A stretch of 64,000 nucleotides of DNA, from contig OY821791.1 in NCBI GenBank assembly GCA_963682175.1, forward strand, positions 16,458,542-16,522,541, in the 5' to 3' direction. A model generated the notes under the pieces. That model made no database searches. It was not told the origin of the DNA and saw only the letters and a program-made list of their open reading frames with translations. The stretch comes from Triglochin maritima. Its lineage: Eukaryota; Streptophyta; Magnoliopsida; Alismatales; Juncaginaceae. The position numbers were made by a program, and so were the translations under genes. Shown here one piece after another: positions 55,063 to 64,000 of the stretch (positions are counted from its first letter, which is position 1; every line of letters begins with the position of its first letter).

Positions 55063-57173
55063 TGTAGGATTTCATGTTTAATTGTGCATATATATTTTTT
55101 GAAATTTTATGCATAATAAGCATCAATTACAATTTTCTACGATTTATTTCATGCATGCATCGGTTTGTTTTAATAACTAGTTTCAAAAACTTATTAAAAC
55201 AAACACAAGGGACTCCGAAATTCATACCTAGAAGTTCTATAAAACTTCTTGATGTTCCAAAGACGTTGAGGATGACGATCGTCGCTTCTCGTTGCGCCGG
55301 ATGCCTCCGAGTGTTCATCGAAACCCTAAACAAGGTTGGAGAAAAGGAGCTAGCCAATCAATCTCCAAACTAGCTTAGAATCTAGCTACAAACCCCTTCC
55401 TTAATCTCTGAGATTTCTCCTTCCAAAGACTTAGAAAACTAAGAGAATTTTCGTGACTTTTTGTGGTGAATTAGGAGAGAAAATAATTTAAAAAACATCT
55501 AACATAGTTAAGGAGAATAAGGATCTATTTATAGGCTCCAATCTTAATCTCAATCATGGCTATTCTTAAGCCATGTTTTCTTGACATTTTCTCTGACAAA
55601 CTAATTCCATAATGCATTACATGCATCCATAAAACGTTTGACCAAGTTTGGAGCTAATCCAACCATTTATCAAAGGCAGAAAATCGATCGCAGTTCGGTT
55701 TACCGAGTTACACTCAGTTAACTGAATGTGTCACGATTGATTTACCGAGTATTAGACGGATGACCGATTCTTAAGGAGAAAATTCTCCTTAACCGATCGG
55801 ACGAATTCTCGTCTAAGACCGAGTGCCATTCGGTTAACCAAAAATATCGGAACTGGACATTGTTCGGTCGTCCGTTTCTGGTTTGGTACACCGTACCAGA
55901 GTTCCACGCACTTTGGTCAAGTTCGGTAAATCAACTATGACTATCTGTTCCACGTTCGGTTGACCGATCCACAGATCCTTCGGTCGACCGAACCATAACG
56001 GATTACCGAACTTTTACCCGATTTAGCATTTTCAAATTTTGGATTTATTTCCAACAAAATTTGAAGTTTTGGGGGTTTTAGCAAATTCACAACTTATGCA
56101 ATATATTATCCTATGCAATAATAAATTATTGCACCCCATAATATATGCATCTCATATGAATTTATCATGATTCTAATTATGTTATATACAACACAATTGA
56201 TTTTACTTGTTCACCACATGTGTCATATTTTCTATAAGAAACCCGACACATCATATGAACCAAAAATCAAGCTTCTTGTTTCCCGGTTTTTGCGGTGTGA
56301 CCTATGGGAGGACCTAGACTAAGTTGGCAGTAATATTAAAAGCTTAATATCACAAGCTCTAAGCGGTATCTAGCTACACATTATAGCTCCCAATTAGTTA
56401 GATGCCTTAATTCCACTCGAATCAAAACCCGATCCATTCAGTGATGGAGTGCACCACTTGTGTCCGTCCCTTGCCTCATGATATTAAGAATACACACAAA
56501 GTAGTATTGTGTCATCTTTGCATTAGTATTCATTTCTTGATCTCTTTAAGCTAGTTATAAATATGTGACTTAACTCAAATTACATTGTGCACATTATAAC
56601 TTTGCTTTATCAAGTGGCCCACTAATATCATCACTCAATTAAGAGTGGCAATGATAATCTTTTGACTAACTATCTTCTCCAACAAAATTCATGCTTAACC
56701 AACCAATGCCTTTACACTACACTCATCGGTAGCTCAAGACACTAGTCTAATTAAGCAATTCTTAAGTGATCGGATATAAGTCTCATATCAAAGGACCAAA
56801 GACACAGTAAAACATTAATGAGACAGAAAACACAATTCTATAATGTTTTACTTATTAGGTCTATTCAGTATACAAAAGTAATATTTACCTCTTTTGTGTA
56901 CCCGTGTTGTCACTCACTTGTAGAGCTACAGTGATCTATGACCAACACGACAATTTTAACTCGGTAATTTATGTCACATGTTAATTACCATGTTTGTGAA
57001 TATCTTTTGTTTTATGTAAACCAATATCTTTTAGAGCTCTACGGTTAAGGACCAAGAGCCTCTTCCTTAACACTTCTAAAAGACGAATAATATAAATAAT
57101 GAACAAAATGATTTCTCATTCAATTCATAATAATTGACATTTAAAGTAAAACTTTTAGAACACATTCCCTTCA
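55063..57173 (-). repeat. 3' LTR of copia C (2111 bp)
   Basis: On the minus strand TGAAGGGAATGTG to GAAATCCTACA. TATAAATA at 55526-55533 (minus). One exact CGGTCGACCG lies at about 55979 and mutated forms nearby (55680-55990). The rest, 56040-57170, is AT-rich with no gene. Confidence 0.8.
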
Positions 57174-57257
57174 ATCTCCCACTTGTTATTAAAGTTTTCT
57201 TTCACATACATACTCAATGTATAAAACAATAATAACTAGGGTAAACCCCATTACATA

Positions 57258-57848
57258 TCAATCATCAAGCCAATCTACATGGTTCCTTAATCCCATGGAC
57301 TCGAAATGCATTTCGCCCTTGTCTTGGGATAAGGGTTTTGGGAATGGATCAGATGTGTTGCTGTTGGTGTCCACCCATAAAAGATTTATTTTGCCATCGT
57401 CGATGAGGTCACGCGTCACGAAGTACTTACGATCCATGTACTTCACTTTGTGATGTGATCTAGGATCCTTGATTTGCGAGATAGATGCACTATTAACGCA
57501 AAATAGCTCAATGGGTCCCTCGCTCGAGGGAACTACTCCAAGCTCTTCAAGGAAATTCTTGATCCACACTCCTTCCTTGCTCGCATCAGCGACATCCATT
57601 ACTTCTGAAGCGGTGGTTGAATCAGCCGTAGTGGTTTGCTTCCAGCTACGCCAACTCACAACTCCACCATTCAGAAGAAAGACGTACCCTGATTGCGACC
57701 TTCTATCATCTGGATCACTCATGAAACTCGCATCCGAGTACCCTTCGGCTATCAACTCCCTTTGTCCTCCATAAACAAGAATCTTATCCTTAGTCTGGTT
57801 AAGGTACTTCAGGATATTCTTGACCGCAGTCCCATGCTCAGGACCTGC
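57258..57848 (-). pseudogene. copia C RT end and RNase H
   Basis: The minus frame is continuous from about 57848 (GTAVKNILKYLNQTKDKILVY) through RNase H to TGA at 57258. RNase H would remove RNA from the hybrid during reverse transcription. The first catalytic Asp is present (GYSDASF), but the Glu motif reads STTASEVMD where STTEAEY is usual, and the third motif reads ELFCVNSAS where YCDN is expected, replacing the catalytic Asp by Val. The fold pattern continues with HHKVKYMDRKYFVTRDLI and ends NHVDWLDD. It is therefore a decayed, probably inactive copy, cut at its 5' side by Athila 2. Confidence 0.85.
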
Positions 57849-59057
57849 TGATGTGAATTAAATTTATACCGCAAGTGCACGGCGTCAATGAAGACGTGGC
57901 AAGTACGGGTCGAACACAAGGAGGGAGAGATTTGTTATTTGTGTGATTTTCGAGTAGGGGAAAGAAGGAGAGAAGAATAAGTTTGGTTTTGAGATTTTTG
58001 GTTTTTAATTTTCTAAAGCATGAAACATGAACAAATAAAACTAAAACAAGAACAAAGATGGTGAATTCCATTGGGTGGAGGTTTAGATATCGGGTTTAGA
58101 TTAGAGAATTCAGAAACTTATAATAAATCATATTAGTTATAAAGCATTACATGATAAATATTTAACACAAACTCAAGTAATCAAAATATACTAATCACGA
58201 AATTAAAATAATAACTTTATTCTCTTCTCATCACCCTAAATCCGTCACCTCCACCCTTTGGAGAGAGTTAGAAACTCATGGATGGGAGGAAGGAGAAGGG
58301 GTCCTAGAGGAATTACAAAAGAAAACTAAAAACAAGAAATAAAACAACAGAAATTTATTAAACTAAGGAATAAAAACTAGAACATAAGCTAAGGGACCAT
58401 CACAACATCGTTTCAAGGCTATTTATAGCCGATACAAGGGGCCTAGGTATAGAATTGGAAAGTACACGTGTCCAGACACGACTGGACAAAATTTGAGCAC
58501 ACGGATCGCCTAGGGGGCGGCGGAATCGCCGCACATTGTGTGTGTTGTGCGGCGGAAACGCCGCACAATCGAGTCGGATTAAATCTTGATTTTGGCTGAA
58601 TGTTTATGGTATGATTTGATCCTCCTTTGCGCGTCTGGATTGATTCTTTCCATTCTTTTGAGCTCCGAATTAATTCCTTTATATATTTGGAGATCCACAT
58701 TGATTTTTCTTTAGATTTTCTCCATAATAATAAAAGCTACTTGTGATTTGCAATTAGGTCCTTGGCTTCTTGCAATTATGTCCCCGGCTACTTTTGTGCT
58801 TAAGTCCTTGTTCTTTTTGTAATTAGATCTTGAATGCTTTTATGCTTGGATACATTTCCATTTGAAACCCGATAAACTTGAGCTTGGTCTTTATGATTGA
58901 AATGAGTCTTTTGCACGCGTTTATGCTCGGGATGTGGGTAATTTGCATTCAGGTCCCTGTATTCTGTAAATAGGACTAAACACATACCTTAGTAGCATTT
59001 ATTGATATAAAATTACTCTAAATGAAAGTCATATGATGCAATGTATGCAATGCATCA
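57849..59057 (-). repeat. 3' LTR of Athila 2
   Basis: 1209 bp, TGATGTGAATT to TGCATCA as read on plus, inserted after CCTGC in copia C RT. TATAAAT (minus) at 58421-58427. Confidence 0.88.
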
Positions 59058-59418
59058 AATACCGCCACACCTAGATTTTGCTAGTCCCTAGCAAAACAGA
59101 ATATAAGAAAAATGAAAACAGGGAAATCCTAACTCACTTTCGTAGGAATCACGGTTGCACTTAGCATGTGCAACAAGCCTTTAAACCCCCAAGTTTCCTT
59201 AGAGGACGAGTTTTGTCTCGTGAGGGTTTTCAGTTGACACACCCACAAAGTCTTAATTCAACATTCCATTAATAGCTCTCAATATCTCCACCTCAACCTT
59301 ATATATCTTACTTAGAATTCTTGCATGCTTATTATATAAGTCTAACCCATAAAAAAATATGACTTGGTCTTCATTCCCCCAATATTCACACCACTAACCC
59401 TTCTACACATGTTATCAC

Positions 59419-59688
59419 TTAAATTATTTTGCACGCCTCCTCTGGTGGTGCAGTATCATTCGGATCAACCATGGCATGAATCATTCTTTTAGCTTTGGGC
59501 CTTGAGTATCTTAAAGTATTTTTTTTCTTTTTCCGTGATTCAACACATTTGCTTTTCCTGACACTTTTGCCCATTTTGCATTCGTGTAGCGAGTTTGGTC
59601 GATAATCCCGAGCTGGCAGACTCAAGTTACCGGGTTTTAAGATACCCCTACGGACCAGTGACTCAAAGGCTTGGGCTTTTGTAATCAT
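59419..59688 (-). CDS. Athila 2 small ORF of unknown function in the 3' tail
   Basis: 89 aa from ATG 59688 to the stop at 59419. It starts MITKAQAFESLVRRGILKPG, then a basic middle with two cysteines (HECKMGKSVRKSKCVESRKKKKN), and ends PPEEACKII. I do not recognise a family. It lies between the protease remnant and the 3' LTR, where larger Athila elements carry an env-like region, and its first half is conserved in Athila 1 (47183-47335). No signal peptide or membrane segment. It may be a relic rather than a working gene; conservation in two copies that share the whole tail is weak evidence of function. Sequence around it (59058-59418 and 59689-60150) shows no other gene. Confidence 0.4.
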   Translation of the reverse strand: MITKAQAFESLVRRGILKPGNLSLPARDYRPNSLHECKMGKSVRKSKCVESRKKKKNTLRYSRPKAKRMIHAMVDPNDTAPPEEACKII

Positions 59689-60446
59689 TTTGCAAAATGT
59701 GCTTTCCTCACTTTATTCCTTTATTTTTACTTTTATTTTCCTCAAGGCTTAATTATTATTAGAAGTCCACACTTCCCGGTATGTTTTCCTCAACCTCTGC
59801 TTTTTATCAACCACTTCAAAGATTTGATTCATCCAATTTAAGTGCATACATGTCTTAAAGGGCAATGAGTTATTTCTTTGGAACTTAGATTTATGTCATA
59901 ATTTCTACAAGCAGAACTATATAATAAGGAACAAAAACTCAATGCAATTTGTACACGGGTTTTGGCAGTTCAATCTTAAGCTATGTCATGAAACATTGAA
60001 TTTTATTTTTTTTTAACAAAAATATATATAGATAGATACATAAACACCCCCCACACCTAAATCATGCATTGTCCTCAATGTTTGCAAAGAAAAAGCAAAT
60101 GCACTTGTTACATGCGTCAACTTGCGGTAGAGGGGTTGAATTTGCTCAAAGTCAACCATAGTCAGAACTGGATTGAATGACACCATGTTGGTGCATGTAT
60201 CCAGTTGAATTGTGCCACATGTTGCACTGAGAGTCCTGAGGCACAGATTGCACACCCCTCACATGTATTGATTCTCTTGTTTGTTCGAGTGATGGTGGGT
60301 GTGTCGCAGAATTACTCCTCCTTTTCTCACTTCCTTTTTGATTTTGTGATGATTTATTTGATTCAGAAATCTTATAGATACGTGCTCTCATCACAACATC
60401 ACTTTGATTGCATATTATTTCTGGCTCACTATCAACATGAAAGATA

Positions 60447-62723
60447 TTATTCAGCTTTTAGGTTCCCAAAAGATAATTGCATGAGCCCATTTCGACAGTT
60501 TATCAATGCTTCAGAAGTAGCTAAAAAGGGTCTACCTAATATTACAGGGATTTGTCTCTTAGGATCGACAACAGGTTCAGTGTCTAGAACGACAAAATCC
60601 ACTGGGTAAATGAAATCACGCACCTTGATCAAAACGTCCTCGACTACACCTCTTGGTTTCTTAAGAGAGCAATCAGCAAATTGAAGGGTTGTCTTAGAGG
60701 GTTTTAGTGGACCAAGGTTGATATGCTAGTAGACAGAGAACGGGAGTAAGTTAACACTAGCACCAAGGTCTAGAAGGGGTTTGTTGATAAAAGTATCTCC
60801 TATTGAACATGAAATTGTGGGACACCCAGGATCCTTATATTTTATAGGAGATGAGTTGGACAGAATAGAGCTTATGTTTGCAGTTAAGAAAGCCTTCTTT
60901 GGTACGTTTGTTTTTCTCTTCTTAGTGCACAAATCTTTTAAGAATTTAGCATAAGCAGGTATTTGTTGAATCATATCTAAAAGTGGAATATTCACCTTAA
61001 CTTGCTTAAATACTTCCAAGATTTTCTCCATTTGTGCACTTGAGTTCTTTTTGAGTCTATTGGGGAATGGAGCTTTAGGAACATAGACTCGCTCAGGTTG
61101 AGCTATGGGTTCAGGTTGAGTAGGTGGGTTGGGCGTTTCAGATTGGACGTCAGGTTCACTGGTTAAGTCATATGTGGTGGCTTGATGGCTAGATTGATTA
61201 GGCGTCGTAGGATTTACCGCATTGTTATCAACTTGTCTTCCGGACCGTAATGATACTACTGCATTTATTTGTTCGAACGGTCCTTCCTCATGAACCATTT
61301 GAACCGGTCTAGGGTTGTTATTTCCTGAAGGTGGTTGATAGGGCTAATATTGATTATTAGATCTTGGGTTCACCTCAGGTTGACTTGGAAACCGACCCTT
61401 TTCTCTTTCACCTACTATTTGTGCTAGTTGGCTGACTTGTGTCTCTAGCCTTTGGAAGGATTGGTTGGTTGTTTGTATAAAGTTTTTCATCAAATTTTCC
61501 AGGCTTGTCAACCTCTCCTCATGATCGCCATTGTTATTAAACCCAGATGATGTATTATTTTGGTTATACGGGTTTGGTTGTTGTCTAGGAGGTTGACCTT
61601 GTTGGCTTGATGAGAAATTGGAATTATTACGCCAACCCGAGTTATAGGTTGATGCGTATGGGTCATTTCTAGCATGGTTATACATGGCATTAACTTGTTC
61701 CCAGTCCGCACAGTCCTCCATTAAATGACCAGTCTGACCACATCTAGAGCAAGGGATAGACGAAGCTTGATTCACTCGGGTTTGGGTTTGTAGCTCTAAA
61801 CATTCCATTCTGCGCATAAGGGTAGCTAGTTTTGCTTCAGCCACTACATTAGCATCTACAGCTAAGACACCTGGTTTGGGTTGACTTGCTATTCTAGATC
61901 CAATACTCGGGTTAAGCGGTGTTCTAGCATTGTCCCATTGCATACTGTTTTCAGCTAAATCCTCAAGAAAAGTCCAGGCATCATTTTCATTTTTCGACAT
62001 GAAGTTCCCTTGGCTTACAGATTCTACCATAACCCTAGATGTGGGTGTCAATCCCTCATAAATAATTTGGCACAATTGCCATCTTGGAATTCCGTGATGA
62101 GGGCATTGGGTCAGCACACTTTTAAATCTTTCTAGATAGGAATAAAACAGCTCGCTCTCAGATTGAACGAATGCAACAATTTCATTCCTAATCCTCATAG
62201 TCTTATGGTTGGGGAAATATTTTTTTAGAAATACTTGAACAAATTCAGCCCAACTCTTAATGGATCTTTTGGCTAGACTATATAGCCATTTCTTAGCGTC
62301 GTCTTTCAGTGCTAGAGGCACGAATTTCAGACGCACTGCCTCCTCAGGGATATGCTGGTATTGCATAAGAGAGCAGATTTTCTCAAATTTTCTAAGGAAG
62401 AGATATGGGTCTTCCCTAGAGGTGAACTTAGGCAACATACTCATGTATTGTGCCTTAAGTTCGAAGTCGCGACCCGGTATGGTGGGCATAACGATGCACG
62501 ATGGCTGAGCAGCCATCGCTGGGTAGCATCGATCCCTCAGAGTTATAGGTTGTGCAACAGGTGGGTCCACCACATTCTCACCCATTGGATCCGGGTGAGG
62601 TGGTGCAGCAGATGGATTGGGGCTAAGTTCTAGACTGGAATCTAGATGAACTCGTGAGAGTCGATTACTCAAGTCTCGAATCCAAATCTGAGTGCACCGG
62701 GTTGAATCAATTTTTGAATTCAA
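60447..62723 (-). pseudogene. Athila 2 gag-protease, single frame with two amber stops
   Basis: ATG 62723. The Gag domain is clear: PKFTSREDPYLFLRKFEKIC, WLYSLAKRSIKSWAEFVQVFLKKYFP, LFYSYLERFK and the QIIYEGL block, with a zinc knuckle CSRCGQTGHLMEDC near 61705-61746 and a Gln/Asn-rich end. TAG at 61344-61346 follows NNQY. The same frame goes on with SLRSGRQV, a Pro-rich linker and the aspartic protease LLDLGASVNLLPFSVY, where DLG replaces DTG/DIG. A second TAG lies at 60726-60728. The frame then continues with VDFVVLDTEPV and PVILGRPFLAT to 60447, where a shift ends it. Athila gag-pol is normally one frame; both stops fit CAG-to-TAG-type decay. A short continuation in a shifted frame runs to about 60152, then pol is missing. 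Confidence 0.88.
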
Positions 62724-63988
62724 ATTTGAAATTTAAATTCCAAATTCAATTTCAAGAATTGATTACAATTTTTTTTCGTTTTTTTAAAGGGAAACAATCA
62801 ATAGAATGGGAAAAGATGAGAAAGGAATCATAATCTAGAGAATTGACGTGAGAAGAGATAGAAGACTCAGATGAGAAGGGAAACTTAACTCTAAAGATAG
62901 AAAAGAGGGTTGGTTAGAAAATTCCTAAGAAAGCACGGTTCAAACAATCCTAGACCTAGTGTCGCTTAAATCTAGACGACTCCTAACTGGTTGAGTCGAG
63001 TTGATTTGCTTGATTCACCTCCCTCACTAATCAAACCAACTTGGCCAGGTAGTGTATAGCTAGTGGGGGCGCTTCCGACAGAGTCGGTGCCAATTAGACA
63101 ACCACTTCGCTTGGAAGACTTACGTCAACACAAAAACACTTCCTAGACACCAAATTAAATTCGATCAGCTTCAAGTCATAGCAAGTCAAACCAATCTTCT
63201 CCTTAATTGAGTCCGAGTCCTTAGGGGCCAATGTCTAATTGATTTTAATTTAAGGCTTGGGTGACACTTTAGGATTGTGATTTGTGGGCCATGGAAGGGT
63301 GATGAAATCCCCACCGTATCTTTTCCTACGGAGTTGCCCTTAAGATAGTTTAACTTAAATCTAGCAAAGATAGTCAAACAATGGTCTTTAGTGGGGGGCA
63401 ATTGTAAGTTTGTATGCAAATTAGATTATATGCTTAAATACAATCGATAAAAACCGTGATACGTACCTTGCCTCTAGCACTCTTCAACAAGAATTAATTT
63501 GCAAGAATTTAGCAAGAATAATGCAAACAAAATATTATATGATGCATGCACTAAGTTCTTCTAGTTTTGCCAATTTTTAGGTCAGAGTTGAATTATTGCC
63601 AATTATGGAATTTAAGCTTAACACGTGCAGTTCTACAAAAGAAAATTTTCCGAAACTAGAAATTATGAGGAAAGAGGCAACAAAGGTTACCTATGCATTG
63701 CTCAGTCGGGTTCACCGCCCGCTCTCGAAATTTCAGTAGCTCCACGCGTCCACCCAGAGATGGTGCTAACCCCAGAAAAAATTGAAGCCCAGATGCTTCA
63801 AATGTGCGGCGATTCCGCCGCCGATTATTCTTGGTATGCGACGATTCCACCGCCCTTGTTGCTCAGACTGCGTTCAGATTTCACCGCACGCTCTATTTTC
63901 TCCTGAAACACAAATCCTAATAATTAGATCGTGCACAAGATAAACAGAATAGAATCGAAATCGACAAAAAACAAAATCTGCGTCGCCT

Positions 63989-64000
63989 CCCCGGCAACGG
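63989..64000 (-). other. Primer binding site of Athila 2 (partial)
   Basis: CCCCGGCAACGG on plus, the same tRNA-Asp match as at 50797-50808, truncated by the window end. It predicts the 5' LTR start a few bases beyond 64000. Confidence 0.8.

Larger units (their letters stand above)
55063..57848 (-). mobile_element. Tork/Angela-like copia C (3' end) cut by Athila 2
   Basis: In minus direction: end of RT and RNase H (57848 to 57258), polypurine tract AGTGGGAGAT just outside the LTR, and a 2.1-kb 3' LTR (57173-55063). The rest of pol is displaced by Athila 2 at 57849 and should lie beyond the window. It seems to have inserted into an LTR of its own family (B). Confidence 0.75.
57849..64000 (-). 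mobile_element. Non-autonomous Athila element 2 (continues past right edge)
   Basis: 3' LTR 59057-57849, tail, protease and gag frames, a leader of 1.2 kb (62724-63980, no gene, shared with Athila 1), and the start of an Asp-tRNA primer site at the very end of the window. The 5' LTR must lie just outside. Internal length is about 4.9 kb, roughly half of an autonomous Athila. RT, RNase H and integrase are absent between the protease (ending about 60450) and the tail. Confidence 0.88.

Overview
The window is plant nuclear DNA, most likely from a eudicot. It has spliceosomal introns with GT..AG borders, plant-type LTR retrotransposons (Sirevirus and Tork/Angela-like copia, Tekay-like chromovirus, Athila), Mutator-like elements and a plant subgroup IVa bHLH gene. 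The genus cannot be read from the sequence. Nearly everything is transposon, stacked in nests as in heterochromatin. Only one ordinary host locus is recognisable, the bHLH gene at about 32.46-34.79 kb, and it has a frameshift in its first visible exon.

Layout. 1-4188: minus-strand Sirevirus-like copia (D) running off the left edge, cut by a solo Athila-type LTR (494-2046, target duplication CTTCC). D itself sits in a decayed minus-strand chromovirus (about 4189-6510 and further right), which also carries a plus-strand solo LTR (6511-7817). 10114-10892: small Mutator-type MITE with a 9-bp duplication. 11285-30664: plus-strand Tekay-like chromovirus G2 (TSD TTTAT) whose pol is split by a young, nearly intact Sirevirus E (15342-25776, TSD GAAGG). 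E's two 1528-bp LTRs differ at about six positions, and it carries gag, pol and a third ORF. 32458-34788: bHLH gene. 35064-43813: 8.75-kb Mutator-like element (TSD TTAAAAAAA) with a FAR1-type transposase and a convergent Ulp1-protease gene. One 22-bp minisatellite occupies an intron of each gene and the space between them.

44.25-64 kb: a rearranged copia (A) with RNase H, LTR and gag in permuted order, split by a pol-less Athila (45559-52025, TSD AAAGT). Next come two stacked LTRs of another copia family (54369-55062 and 55063-57173) with an RNase H remnant, and then a second pol-less Athila (57849 to beyond the right edge).

How the parts work together. None of the elements is clearly autonomous except possibly E. 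The two Athila copies share LTRs, leader and 3' tail but carry different coding cores and would need proteins supplied in trans. The Ulp1 MULE keeps both genes, each with a single disabling lesion. Two signals stand out that gene calling does not explain. First, the palindrome CGGTCGACCG is arrayed in LTRs of unrelated retrotransposon lineages. Second, the 22-bp minisatellite lies inside introns of both convergent genes of the Mutator-like element, in the sense direction of each gene.
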